Positions 28,939-37,570 are shown, numbered from the stretch's first letter. The stretch is DNA of 64,000 bases from Comamonas koreensis (GCF_021026195.1 NZ_JAJNCT010000005.1:1-64000), one strand, 5' to 3'. Numbers and translations: made by a program. Notes: generated from the letters alone by a model not told the origin.

Positions 28939-29361
28939 TCAGCCTTCCACCATGCCACGCATCCAGTCGGGCAGATCCACTGCCTTCTGGCGCGCGAAAT
29001 CCACCCAGAGCACGGTGGCACCACCGCTGGCGTAGACCTCGCCGGGCGCGCCCTGCTTTTCGATGTGGTACCAGGTCTCGAAGGCCGTGCGTGCCGCATC
29101 GCTGACATACATCTTGACGACCAGCTGGGCCGGGTACTCGATCTGGCGCAGGTAGTTGCAAAAGCAGTTCACCACCACCGGGCCCTGGCCCGCGCCATGG
29201 GGGGTGTCGCGCGTCGAGCGCAGCCACTCCACCCGTGCGCTTTCCATGTAGCGAAAATACACGGTGTTGTTGACATGGCCCAGACTGTCCATATCCCCCC
29301 AGCGAACATCCATCAGCGAGTCATGAACCCAGCGTTTGTGGTCAGGAAGCAAGATTTTCAT
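28939..29361 (-). CDS. acyl-CoA thioesterase, 4HBT (YbgC/FadM-like)
   Basis: 140 residues from ATG 29361; the frame is open to 29400. The hotdog motif MDVRWGDMDSLGHVNNTVYF carries the catalytic aspartate of the 4HBT family and the conserved histidine-asparagine pair. It hydrolyses acyl-CoA in the cytosol; chain length is not predictable. It lies divergent to the ETF-ubiquinone oxidoreductase gene, which fits a role in fatty acid turnover. Confidence 0.88.
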   Translation of the reverse strand: MKILLPDHKRWVHDSLMDVRWGDMDSLGHVNNTVYFRYMESARVEWLRSTRDTPHGAGQGPVVVNCFCNYLRQIEYPAQLVVKMYVSDAARTAFETWYHIEKQGAPGEVYASGGATVLWVDFARQKAVDLPDWMRGMVEG

Positions 29362-29471
29362 AGACTGGCATATTACGGTCAGGCTGCAGGCGCCAGCCAC
29401 CGGCCCTTGTCGCCGACTTTCACAGCCACAAAGCCCCTGTCTCAGAAATCAGAGCGGAGAAGGCCGTAAAT

Positions 29472-29487
29472 CTAGGGCTAACCCTAG
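29472..29487. promoter_or_regulatory. inverted repeat upstream of the ETF-QO gene
   Basis: CTAGGG-CTAA-CCCTAG is a perfect inverted repeat 129 bases before the ETF-QO start and 110 bases before the divergent thioesterase gene. It could be an operator shared by both. Confidence 0.35.
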
Positions 29488-29615
29488 GATGAAGGCGGTT
29501 ACCGCACTGCAACATCGCCCTAAAATCCATGGCACTGCATGCAACCCAGCGCCGACCCTTCAGATCTGCTGCATGCCTGCTAGATCAGTTTCAAAAGAAT
29601 TTGTACGGAGCCCCG

Positions 29616-31322
29616 ATGACCAACGAAGAAATACTGGCCCAATATGGCCCCCGCGAGTCGATGGAGTACGACGTTGTCATCGTCGGCGGCGGCCCAGGCG
29701 GGCTGGCCACGGCCATCCGTTTGAAGCAGCTGGCGGCGGAAAAAGGCAGCGATGTCTCCGTCGTCGTGCTGGAAAAAGGCTCCGAGCCCGGCGCGCACAC
29801 CTTGTCGGGCGCCATCATGGACCCCCGCGCGCTGACCGAGCTGATCCCTGATTGGAAAGCCAAGGGCGCACCTTTGACCCAGCCGGTGACCGAAGACGCG
29901 ATGGTCTTCCTGAGCGAAAAATCCGGTCTGCGCACCCCCAACTGGCTGCTGCCGCCCTGCTTCCACAACGAAGGCAACTACATCGTGCAGCTGGGCTTTG
30001 TCGTCAAATGGCTGGCCGAGCAGGCCGAGGCCCTGGGCGTCGAGATTTTCCCAGGCTTTGCCGCCGCTGAAGTGGTCTACAACGAAGACGGTTCCGTCAA
30101 GGGCGTAGCCACCGGCAACATGGGCGTCGGCAAGAACGGCGAGCCCACCGGCGAGTTCCAGCTGGGCATGGAGCTGCATGGCAAATACACCATCTTTGCC
30201 GAAGGCTCGCGTGGCAACCTGGGCAAGCAGCTGATCGCCAGGTTCAAGCTCGACGAAGGCAAGGACCCGCAGACCTATGGCCTGGGTGTGAAGGAGTTGT
30301 GGGAGATCGATCCCCAGCGCCACCAGCCTGGCTTTGTGATGCACACCGCCGGCTGGCCGATGAACAACGACACCTACGGTGGCGCCTTCCTCTACCACCT
30401 GGACGACAACAAGGTCACCCTGGGCTTCATCACCGGTCTGGATTATTCCAACCCCTACCTGTCTCCGTTCGAGGAGATGCAGCGCTGGAAGACCCACCCC
30501 AACATCCGCTACTACCTGGAAGGCGATGAGTCCAAGGGCATCAAGCCGGCCAAGCGCATCGGCTATGGCGCCCGCGCCATCACCGCCGGCGGCCTGATGA
30601 GCCTGCCCAAGACCGTGTTCCCTGGTGGCGCGCTGGTCGGTTGCGATGCCGGTTTCCTGAACGTCAGCCGCATCAAGGGCAGCCACGCCGCCATCAAGAC
30701 CGGCATGCTGGCCGCAGAAGCCGCTTTTGACGCCATTGCCGCTGGCCGCCAGGGCGATGAGCTGAGCGCCTACCCGGCCGCGTTTGAAAAGAGCTGGCTC
30801 TACGAAGAACTCAACAAGAGCCGCAACTTCAAGAGCTGGTTCAAGAAGGGCCTGGTCACCGCCTCCATCATGAACGGCCTGGAGCAGTTTGTGCTGCGCG
30901 GCAACATGCCCTGGACCCTGCACCGCGACAAGCCCGACCATGCCTACCTCAAGCCTGCGTCGGAATGCGAGCCTATCCAGTACCCCAAGCCCGATGGCAA
31001 GCTGACCTTTGACCGCCTCTCCAGCGTCTTCATCAGCGGCACCAACCATGCTGAAGACCAGCCCGCCCATCTGACCTTGAAGGATGCCAGCGTGCCGGTG
31101 CAGATCAACCTGGCCAAGTACGCCGGCCCCGAGCAGCGCTACTGCCCGGCAGGGGTCTATGAGTTCGTGGCGGATGAAAGCCAGGGCGGTGATGCCCAGC
31201 GCCTGCAGATCAATGCGCAAAACTGCGTGCACTGCAAGACCTGCGACATCAAGGACCCCACCCAGAACATCGTCTGGGTAACGCCCGAAGGCGGTGGCGG
31301 CCCGAACTACACGGGCATGTAA
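29616..31322 (+). CDS. etfD: electron transfer flavoprotein-ubiquinone oxidoreductase
   Basis: 568 residues, typical of ETF-QO. The FAD motif VVIVGGGPGGLATAIRLKQL is at about 17-36. The 4Fe-4S ligands are in CPAGVYEF and INAQNCVHCKTCDIKDPTQN near the C-terminus. GCDAGFLNVSRIKGSHAA is another family signature. The protein sits on the inner membrane and passes electrons from acyl-CoA dehydrogenases, via ETF, to ubiquinone. GGAG seven bases upstream supports ATG 29616. The frame is open upstream without protein-like sequence. Confidence 0.96.
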   Translation: MTNEEILAQYGPRESMEYDVVIVGGGPGGLATAIRLKQLAAEKGSDVSVVVLEKGSEPGAHTLSGAIMDPRALTELIPDWKAKGAPLTQPVTEDAMVFLSEKSGLRTPNWLLPPCFHNEGNYIVQLGFVVKWLAEQAEALGVEIFPGFAAAEVVYNEDGSVKGVATGNMGVGKNGEPTGEFQLGMELHGKYTIFAEGSRGNLGKQLIARFKLDEGKDPQTYGLGVKELWEIDPQRHQPGFVMHTAGWPMNNDTYGGAFLYHLDDNKVTLGFITGLDYSNPYLSPFEEMQRWKTHPNIRYYLEGDESKGIKPAKRIGYGARAITAGGLMSLPKTVFPGGALVGCDAGFLNVSRIKGSHAAIKTGMLAAEAAFDAIAAGRQGDELSAYPAAFEKSWLYEELNKSRNFKSWFKKGLVTASIMNGLEQFVLRGNMPWTLHRDKPDHAYLKPASECEPIQYPKPDGKLTFDRLSSVFISGTNHAEDQPAHLTLKDASVPVQINLAKYAGPEQRYCPAGVYEFVADESQGGDAQRLQINAQNCVHCKTCDIKDPTQNIVWVTPEGGGGPNYTGM

Positions 31323-31442
31323 GCACGGTTCCTAGAACCAACTCCTCGGGTTTCCATGGCAGGGCAAACACGGGCCGGCCCGCCATGGATTGCCGAACTT
31401 GGCCGACAAGCACGCCAAAGCTGGCTTGCAGACAATGGCCCC

Positions 31443-32207
31443 ATGTTTGTCTGGTTCCGCTCCCCCTGCTTATCAGCCCGATCCAGGCCCTTGGGCTCCG
31501 AGGGTTTGGCCTGCGCCCGCAGAACGCGCAGTGGCTTGAAGCTGCTATGTGCAGTGCTGGCAAGTGTGGTGGGGGCTGGCGGTATCATCACCCCCCCTGC
31601 ATCGGCAACCCCGTCGCCTCCCCCGCTGGTGAAACGGGCCAAGCGCTCGCCGCCCCCCACGCCTGCCAAGGCTGCAGCACCTTCGCCAACGTTGACATCC
31701 CCTGCACCGCTGGTGTCGGCCGCTGCGCTCGACTTGGAGCGCTTTATGGGCCTTTGGTACAAGGTTGCCAAGGTCGAAGAGCCTCAGGATGCCTTGCGCA
31801 CGCGCGAACGCTATGAATTTCTGCAGCGCTATGACGGCGGCGTGCGGGTGATCGCCACCTCCTACGATCCGCTCTCCAACCGCTGGGACCGCCGCCAGGA
31901 CTATATGGCGCCAGTCGATGCCAAGGGTGCGGCGCTGAGCAGCCACTACCAGCTGCCCATGCCGGTGCATTTCAGCATCAGCCGCTTCGGGCCCTTTGGA
32001 GTCAGCTACTACGTCGTCGCGCTGGACCCCAACTACCAGTGGGCAATGGTTTCGGGGCCGAGTCCCAAGTCTTTTTCCATCCTGAGCCGACGCAGCGAGC
32101 TGGAGCCCGGGATGCGCGCACCGCTGGAACAACTGGCCACGCGCCAGAACCTGCTCAAGGCGCCGCTGCAATGGGCCGTTCCTGACCAGGACGCAGCGCC
32201 TCGGTGA
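31443..32207 (+). CDS. lipocalin family protein (Blc-like)
   Basis: 254 residues from ATG 31443; the frame opens at 31356. An N-terminal hydrophobic stretch (LKLLCAVLASVVGAGGI) probably directs export. A proline/alanine-rich linker of about 45 residues follows. The lipocalin domain starts with LERFMGLWYKVAKVEE, which carries the conserved G-x-W-Y motif, and continues with YDPLSNRWDRRQDYMAPVD and YYVVALDPNYQWAMVSGPSP. Bacterial lipocalins of this group bind fatty acids or lysophospholipids in the envelope. The low-complexity linker is unusual compared with E. coli Blc, and no lipobox was seen. Confidence 0.82.
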   Translation: MFVWFRSPCLSARSRPLGSEGLACARRTRSGLKLLCAVLASVVGAGGIITPPASATPSPPPLVKRAKRSPPPTPAKAAAPSPTLTSPAPLVSAAALDLERFMGLWYKVAKVEEPQDALRTRERYEFLQRYDGGVRVIATSYDPLSNRWDRRQDYMAPVDAKGAALSSHYQLPMPVHFSISRFGPFGVSYYVVALDPNYQWAMVSGPSPKSFSILSRRSELEPGMRAPLEQLATRQNLLKAPLQWAVPDQDAAPR

Positions 32208-32539
32208 TTACCCTGGGTACGCGCCAATCGCGCTTCAAGGGCCTGCGGCAGACAAAATTCGACGCACAGTTTTATTGCCCGAGCGCTGCATATTTCTCCA
32301 CCAAACACAGTTTTATTGATCCAAGAAACTATTCCAATAAATATTACTGCGAGCACATGCCAACTTGCGCAACCAAGCACAGCTTTTAAGGCAGCGCTGC
32401 AACTAGGGCAATCCCATAGATCACAAATGTGTCATCCCATGGGTGGCGGGGTGTAGACTGCTGCTACCTGTTTGCCCCCTGTTGTAACAGGGGGCGGATC
32501 AAGCAGCAGTGCTGCAGAACATTTGGCGGAGATATACGC
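32208..32539. other. long leader region of the ABC importer
   Basis: 332 bases without a gene. It contains two copies of CACAGTTTTATTG (near 32267 and 32307) and a related CACAGCTTTTA copy near 32380, plus the large hairpin at 32457-32510. A possible -10 element, TAGACT, lies at 32454-32459. Confidence 0.55.
32457..32510 (+). promoter_or_regulatory. long two-tier hairpin before the ABC importer operon
   Basis: Outer arms ACTGCTGCT (32457-32465) and AGCAGCAGT (32502-32510) are perfect. Inner arms GCCCCCTGTT (32474-32483) and AACAGGGGGC (32486-32495) are also perfect, around the loop GT. It is followed by 29 bases and then the start codon; there is no T run, so it is not an intrinsic terminator. 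It may be a folded leader RNA or a DNA operator. Confidence 0.55.
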
Positions 32540-33508
32540 ATGAAGAAATTGGCTTGGGCCCCTCTGGGCGCAGTGGCACTGGCAATCGCGGCCATCGCGC
32601 CCGCACAGGCAGCCGACCAGAAATCGGTGGCCGTGACGGCCATCGTGGAACACCCTGCGCTGGACGCAGTGCGCGACGGCGTCAAGGCAGCACTCAAGGC
32701 CGAAGGCTTTGAAGAAGGCAAGAACCTCAAGTGGCAGTACCAAAGCGCCCAGGGCAATCCTGGCACCGCAGCCCAGATCGCCCGCAAGTTTGTCGGTGAC
32801 AAGCCCGATGCCATCGTCGCCATCGCCACGCCATCGGCCCAAGCCGTCGTCGCCGCCACCAAGACCGTGCCCGTGGTCTTCTCCGCCGTAACCGACCCCG
32901 TGGCCGCCAAGCTGGTGCCCAGCTGGGAGCCATCGAAAAACAACGTGACCGGCGTGTCCGACCTGCTGGCCCTGGACAAGCAGATGGAACTGCTGAAGAA
33001 GGTGGTGCCCAACGCCAAGCGCGTCGGCATGGTTTACAACCCCGGCGAGGCCAACTCCGCCGTGGTCGTCAAAGAGCTGAAGGAGCTGCTGCCCAAGATG
33101 GGCATGACCCTGGTGGAAGCGGCTGCTCCGCGTTCGGTGGACGTCTCCAGCGCAGCGCGCTCGCTGGTCGGCAAGGCCGATGTGATCTACACCAATACCG
33201 ACAACAACGTGGTGTCGTCCTATGAAGCCCTGGTCAAGGTCGGCCAGGATTCCAAGCTGCCGCTGGTGGCTTCGGACACCGACTCGGTGGCCCGTGGCGC
33301 TGTGGCCGCCCTGGGTATCAACTACCGCGATCTGGGCGAGCAGACCGGACGCATGGTGGCACGTATCCTCAAGGGTGAAAAGCCCGGCGACATCAAGACC
33401 GAAGTCTCCAGCAAGATGGAACTGCATGTGAACCCTGGTGCCGCTGAAAAGCAAGGCGTCAAGCTGTCCGACGAGCTCGTCAAGTCGGCTGCCAAAGTAA
33501 TTCAGTGA
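32540..33508 (+). CDS. ABC transporter substrate-binding protein, TrpX/DUF534 family
   Basis: 322 residues with a signal peptide (MKKLAWAPLGAVALAIAAIA, cut near AQA). The mature part has the two-lobed binding fold of the DUF534 group: VAVTAIVEHPALDAVRDGVK, PDAIVAIATPSAQAVVAAT, and DVIYTNTDNNVVSSYEALV. Relatives in Firmicutes belong to tryptophan/tyrosine-type importers (TrpXYZ); the ligand here is not proven. The frame is open from 32429, but GGAGA ten bases before ATG 32540 and the signal peptide fix the start. First gene of a three-gene operon. Confidence 0.92.
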   Translation: MKKLAWAPLGAVALAIAAIAPAQAADQKSVAVTAIVEHPALDAVRDGVKAALKAEGFEEGKNLKWQYQSAQGNPGTAAQIARKFVGDKPDAIVAIATPSAQAVVAATKTVPVVFSAVTDPVAAKLVPSWEPSKNNVTGVSDLLALDKQMELLKKVVPNAKRVGMVYNPGEANSAVVVKELKELLPKMGMTLVEAAAPRSVDVSSAARSLVGKADVIYTNTDNNVVSSYEALVKVGQDSKLPLVASDTDSVARGAVAALGINYRDLGEQTGRMVARILKGEKPGDIKTEVSSKMELHVNPGAAEKQGVKLSDELVKSAAKVIQ

Positions 33509-33566
33509 TGGATGCCGCCTCGCCTGTGGCTGTGCAACCCGCGCAGCCCAGGGGGTGACAAGACGC

Positions 33567-33587
33567 AGCCCCGCCAGAAGCGGGGCT
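33567..33587 (+). terminator. weak hairpin between binding protein and permease genes
   Basis: AGCCCCGC / GCGGGGCT, perfect 8-base arms with loop CAGAA, followed by TGTTCGTT and therefore with only a poor T run. It may protect the upstream mRNA or reduce read-through so that the binding protein is made in excess. Confidence 0.5.
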
Positions 33588-33624
33588 TGTTCGTTATCCA
33601 GACCCCATCAGATAAGAAAACTCC

Positions 33625-34509
33625 ATGACCTTATTTTCATTCTTGGGAGCCATCGAGATCGGCCTGATCTTCGCGCTGGTCGCGCTCGGTGTGTTCATCT
33701 CCTTCCGCCTGCTGCGCTTTCCTGACCTGACGGTCGATGGCAGCTTCCCCTTGGGCGCTGCTGTCTGCGCCGTGATGATCACCGGTGGCTACAGCCCGTT
33801 TCTGGCCACCATCGGTGCCACCCTGGCCGGCGCGGTTGCCGGCCTGATCACCGGCTGGCTCAATGTCAAGCTCAAGATCATGGACCTGCTCGCGTCGATC
33901 CTGATGATGATCGCGCTGTACTCCATCAACCTGCGCATCATGGGCGGCCCCAATGTGCCGCTGATCAACGACCCCACCTTGTTCAACCAGCTGCAACCTG
34001 CCGGCATCGAAGACTATGTGTTCCGCCCGCTGCTGATGTGTGTGATCGTGGTCCTGGCCAAGCTGGCGATGGACTGGTTCTTCCTGACCGAACGGGGCCT
34101 GGCCATTCGCGCCACCGGCACCAATGCGCGCATGGCGCGCGCACAGGGCGTCAACACCGGCGGCATGATCCTGCTGGGCATGGCCGTCTCCAACGGCCTG
34201 GTGGGCCTGGCGGGCGCGCTGTTTGCCCAGACCCAGGGCGGCGCCGACAGCTCCATGGGCATCGGCACCATCGTGATCGGTCTGGCAGCGGTGATCGTTG
34301 GCGAGTCCATCCTGCCTTCGCGCAAGCTGATTCTGGCCACCCTGGCCGTGGTCATTGGCGCCATCGTCTACCGCTTCTTCATTGCGCTGGCGCTGAACAG
34401 CGACTTCATCGGCCTCAAGGCCCAGGATCTGAACCTGGTGACGGCCTTGCTGGTCACGATCGCGCTGGTCATCCCCCAACTCAAACGTCGTTTTGCGAAA
34501 AAGCACTGA
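33625..34509 (+). CDS. ABC transporter permease of the TrpY/DUF534 system
   Basis: 294 residues with about nine membrane helices. It resembles the branched-chain-amino-acid type permease fold: FRLLRFPDLTVDGSFPLGAA near the N-terminus, and VNTGGMILLGMAVSNGLVGLAGALFAQ, the loop that contacts the ATPase. It forms the membrane pore of the importer with the binding protein upstream and the ATPase downstream; the ATPase gene starts 13 bases later. Confidence 0.93.
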   Translation: MTLFSFLGAIEIGLIFALVALGVFISFRLLRFPDLTVDGSFPLGAAVCAVMITGGYSPFLATIGATLAGAVAGLITGWLNVKLKIMDLLASILMMIALYSINLRIMGGPNVPLINDPTLFNQLQPAGIEDYVFRPLLMCVIVVLAKLAMDWFFLTERGLAIRATGTNARMARAQGVNTGGMILLGMAVSNGLVGLAGALFAQTQGGADSSMGIGTIVIGLAAVIVGESILPSRKLILATLAVVIGAIVYRFFIALALNSDFIGLKAQDLNLVTALLVTIALVIPQLKRRFAKKH

Positions 34510-34522
34510 CAAGGAGAGAGAC

Positions 34523-35317
34523 ATGCTGAGCGCAAAAGACCTCAAGATCACCTTCAACCCCGGCACCCCCATCGAAACCCGCGCGCTGCGCGGCATGGCG
34601 CTGGATATTCCAGCTGGCCAGTTCGTCACCGTCATCGGCTCCAATGGCGCAGGCAAATCGACCTTTTTGAACGCCATCTCTGGCGACCTGATGGTCGACT
34701 CGGGCAGCATCGTCATCGACGGCGAAGACATGACCCGCAAGCCCGTCTGGGACCGCGCCCACAAGGTGGCCCGCGTGTTCCAGGACCCGATGGCCGGCAC
34801 CTGCGAAGACCTGTCGATCGAAGAGAACATGGCCCTGGCGCACGAGCGCGGCAACTTTCGCGGCCTGTCCAAGGCTGTCAAGCAAGCCAACCGTGCGCTC
34901 TACCGCGAAAAGCTCGCCACCCTGGGCCTGGGCCTGGAAAACCGTCTGACCGACCGCATTGGCCTGCTCTCGGGCGGCCAGCGCCAGGCCGTCAGCCTGC
35001 TGATGGCCGCGCTGCAGCCTTCGCGCATTCTGCTGCTGGACGAGCACACCGCCGCGCTCGATCCGCGCACCGCCGACTTTGTGCTCAAGCTCACCGCCCG
35101 CATCGTTGACGAAGGCAAGCTCACGACGATGATGGTCACCCACAGCATGCGCCAGGCGCTGGATGTGGGCGAGCGTACAGTGATGCTGCACCAGGGCCAG
35201 GTGGTGCTCGACGTCAGCGGCGAGGAACGCGCCAAGATGGACGTGCCCGATCTGCTGCAGATGTTCGAGAAGGTGCGCGGTGAAAAGCTCGCCGATGATG
35301 CCCTGCTGCTGAGCTGA
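34523..35317 (+). CDS. ABC transporter ATP-binding protein of the TrpZ/DUF534 system
   Basis: 264 residues. Walker A GSNGAGKSTFLN, signature LLSGGQRQAVSL, Walker B RILLLDEHTAALDP, then the H-loop in MMVTHSMRQAL. In the position after the glutamate, histidine (EHTAALD) replaces the usual proline, as in related importers. ATG 34523 follows AAGGAGAGAG. It powers the three-component importer. Confidence 0.94.
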   Translation: MLSAKDLKITFNPGTPIETRALRGMALDIPAGQFVTVIGSNGAGKSTFLNAISGDLMVDSGSIVIDGEDMTRKPVWDRAHKVARVFQDPMAGTCEDLSIEENMALAHERGNFRGLSKAVKQANRALYREKLATLGLGLENRLTDRIGLLSGGQRQAVSLLMAALQPSRILLLDEHTAALDPRTADFVLKLTARIVDEGKLTTMMVTHSMRQALDVGERTVMLHQGQVVLDVSGEERAKMDVPDLLQMFEKVRGEKLADDALLLS

Positions 35318-35337
35318 GCAACACCCGCATCCACCCC

Positions 35338-35379
35338 AAAAACAGCGGAGCCACCCAGGTGGCATCCGCTGTTTTTTTA
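35338..35379 (+). terminator. terminator of the ABC importer operon
   Basis: AAACAGCGGA-CCACC / GGTGG-TCCGCTGTTT type stem with small internal bulges, followed by seven T, 20 bases beyond the operon's last stop. It faces the convergent MFS gene. Confidence 0.88.
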
Positions 35380-35396
35380 TGCCTGCTGCCAGGCGA

Positions 35397-36839
35397 TTAG
35401 CCGCGCAAAAAGCGCCGCAGCGACCAGGCCGCCAGCGCAGGGAACAGCGCAAACACCGCAAACAGCCAGAGCGCCGAGCGGCCCAGCGCTGCCGGGTCGG
35501 CCAGCGCCGTCAGCCCCAGCGCATTGGCCACCAGGCCCACCAGCGCGGCACCGACGGCCATGCCATAGAGCTGCACCGTGGTGATGCCCGAGGCGGCGCT
35601 GTCGGCCTTCTGCGCACTGGCGCTGTGCATGATGGCATTGAGCACATGCGGCCAGGCCATGCCCACGCCAAGGCCCAGCAGCGCCAGCGCAATGCCGCAG
35701 ACCACCAGGGCCGCCATCCCCTGCCAGGGCATGGCCAGCGCCAGCGCCACCAGGCCCAAGGTGCACAGCAGTGGGCCGATCAGCATCAGCGCCCTGCCCG
35801 CACGGCCGCTCTTGCCCGAGAAAAGCACCGATGCCACTGACCAGCCGCCGGCGAGCAAGGCCGTCACATAGCCGGCCGTCAAAGGCTGCAGGCCGTGCAG
35901 ATGCTGCAGCAGATAGGGCACAAACACCTCCGTCATCGTTCCTATCAGCAGCAAGGCGACGGCAGCATAGAGCATGCCCAGCGGCTGGCCCAAGGCCGTG
36001 CCGCCCTGCGGCAGCAAGCGGCGGCTGGCGCGGCGCTCATGCCAGATCGCGGCCGCACCGGCCAGCAAACCGGCCGCAGCCAGCAGCCATTGCCAAAGCG
36101 GCGCCGTGACCACGCTGGCCGACGCCACCAACAGCACCGACAGCGCCAGCAGCGCGATCTGCGGGCCGGCAATGCCGCCATCCTGCGCGGGTGTGGTGCG
36201 CAGCAGGCGCTGCGGCGCCAGCTGGCGCTGCACCAGCAGCATTTGCAGCACCAACAAAGGCAGCAAGGCCCCAAAGGCCAGCCGCCAATGGCCGGCCTGG
36301 GCAAACAGGCCGCCTACCGCCGGGCCGCTCAAGGTGGCCACGCCCCACATGGCCGAAATCAGCCCAATCGCACGCGGCCACAGCGCGGGCGGAAACACCA
36401 GCCGGATCAAGGTGTAGCTCAGCGCACCCACTGCGCCACCGCCCAGGCCCTGCACCGCGCGGCCCAACAGCAGCATGGGCATGGACGGCGCCGTCGCGCA
36501 CAGCAGGCTGCCCAAGCTGAACACCAGCAGGCCCGCCAGCATGGCGCCCCGTGCACCCCAGCCGGCCAGCATGCGCACCGCCAGTGCGGCGCCGATGATG
36601 GAGGCCACGACAAACAAGGTAGTGCTCCAGGCATACCAGGCCAGACCGCCAATCTCCTGCACCACCGAGGGCAGGATGGTGGTGACGATATGCACATTGA
36701 TCGCATGCATGGCGACCGCGCCGGTCAGCGCCAGCGCCTTGAGGCCATGGGGCCGGCCCAGCAGCTGGGCCCAGCCGGCCGGTGCTTCGGGCACCGGCAC
36801 AGCGGCTGTATTGAGTGACGATGAAGGGGACGATGCCAT
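35397..36839 (-). CDS. major facilitator superfamily exporter
   Basis: 480 residues from ATG 36839 (AAGGA upstream). About 14 hydrophobic segments. The N-terminal half has NVHIVTTILPSVVQEIGGLAWYAWS and the A-loop GWGARGAMLAGL, as in EmrB/QacA-type drug:proton antiporters. The gene is divergent from an HTH regulator, with two inverted operator-like repeats in the 88-base gap, which suggests inducible export controlled by that regulator. Substrate unknown. Confidence 0.9.
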   Translation of the reverse strand: MASSPSSSLNTAAVPVPEAPAGWAQLLGRPHGLKALALTGAVAMHAINVHIVTTILPSVVQEIGGLAWYAWSTTLFVVASIIGAALAVRMLAGWGARGAMLAGLLVFSLGSLLCATAPSMPMLLLGRAVQGLGGGAVGALSYTLIRLVFPPALWPRAIGLISAMWGVATLSGPAVGGLFAQAGHWRLAFGALLPLLVLQMLLVQRQLAPQRLLRTTPAQDGGIAGPQIALLALSVLLVASASVVTAPLWQWLLAAAGLLAGAAAIWHERRASRRLLPQGGTALGQPLGMLYAAVALLLIGTMTEVFVPYLLQHLHGLQPLTAGYVTALLAGGWSVASVLFSGKSGRAGRALMLIGPLLCTLGLVALALAMPWQGMAALVVCGIALALLGLGVGMAWPHVLNAIMHSASAQKADSAASGITTVQLYGMAVGAALVGLVANALGLTALADPAALGRSALWLFAVFALFPALAAWSLRRFLRG

Positions 36840-36856
36840 GCCATTCCTTGTTGTGA

Positions 36857-36871
36857 AATAATGCAAGCATT
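36857..36871. promoter_or_regulatory. operator-like site A
   Basis: Minus-strand reading AATGCTTGCATTATT, ending 18 bases before the MFS start. It closely matches site B in inverted orientation on the other side of the intergenic region. Probable binding site of the adjacent regulator. Confidence 0.5.
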
Positions 36872-36910
36872 GTCTTTGATAATTCCCCAGCCCCAGCAAT
36901 AAAACAAGCT

Positions 36911-36925
36911 ATTGCTTGCATTAAT
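36911..36925. promoter_or_regulatory. operator-like site B
   Basis: ATTGCTTGCATTAAT, 13 of 15 bases identical to site A read on the opposite strand. It ends two bases before the ATG at 36928, which leaves no room for a ribosome site; the true regulator start may be ATG 36961 or 36967. Confidence 0.5.
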
Positions 36926-36927
36926 AA

Positions 36928-37566
36928 ATGCCATCGCTCCCCATCGATCCCTCAGCCACCATGCGCATGCTGGAGGCGCTCAAGCGCCAGGCCCCCGCGA
37001 GCACGGCCGACCTGGCGCGCACGCTGCAGATGACGGCTGAGGCCGCCCGCCAGCAGATCAACAAGCTGGCCGACCAGGGCCTGGTGCAGGCCGATCTGCA
37101 AAAGCCGGCGGGCGCAGGCCGGCCGCGCCAGTTGTGGACCTTGACCGCAGCGGGCCAGCGCTACTTCCCCGACGCGCATGCCCAGCTCACGGTGCAGCTG
37201 ATTGGCGCGATCGAAAAGCTGTTTGGCCAGCAAGGCATGGACGGCCTGATCAGCGAGCGCGAAGCGCAATCTCGCAGCCGCTACCGCCAGGCCTGCACCG
37301 CCCCCGGCCTGCCCGAGCGCCTGGCCCAGCTGGCCGAGGTACGCACCCAGGAAGGCTATATGGCCCATGTCGAGCCCCACCCGCAAGGCTGGCTGTTGGT
37401 GGAGCACCACTGCCCCATCTGTGCAGCTGCGCAAAGCTGCCGGGGCTTTTGCCGTTCGGAGCAGGCGCTGTTCCAGGAAGTAGTCGAAGGCCTGGCCACC
37501 CTCGAGCGCAGCGAGTACCTGCTCGAAGGCGGCCAGCGCTGCGTCTACCTGGTGCAGCCACTGTAG
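36928..37566 (+). CDS. winged-helix regulator with a cysteine cluster (SufR-like)
   Basis: 212 residues from ATG 36928; ATG 36961 gives 201. An N-terminal winged helix (LARTLQMTAEAARQQINKLADQGLV) is followed by an RPRQLWTLTAAG wing. The C-terminal half has HHCPICAAAQSCRGFC (cysteines at about 162, 165, 171 and 175), which resembles the ligand region of SufR-type iron-sulfur regulators. It could sense redox state, iron-sulfur status or a small molecule. It is divergent from one MFS exporter and ends four bases from the stop of another that converges with it. Confidence 0.82.
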   Translation: MPSLPIDPSATMRMLEALKRQAPASTADLARTLQMTAEAARQQINKLADQGLVQADLQKPAGAGRPRQLWTLTAAGQRYFPDAHAQLTVQLIGAIEKLFGQQGMDGLISEREAQSRSRYRQACTAPGLPERLAQLAEVRTQEGYMAHVEPHPQGWLLVEHHCPICAAAQSCRGFCRSEQALFQEVVEGLATLERSEYLLEGGQRCVYLVQPL

Positions 37567-37570
37567 CCGC

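Noticed and set aside
33567-33587. End of a separate transcription unit after the TrpX-like gene
   Set aside because: The stem is strong but the T run is poor, and the permease and ATPase genes clearly belong to the same importer.
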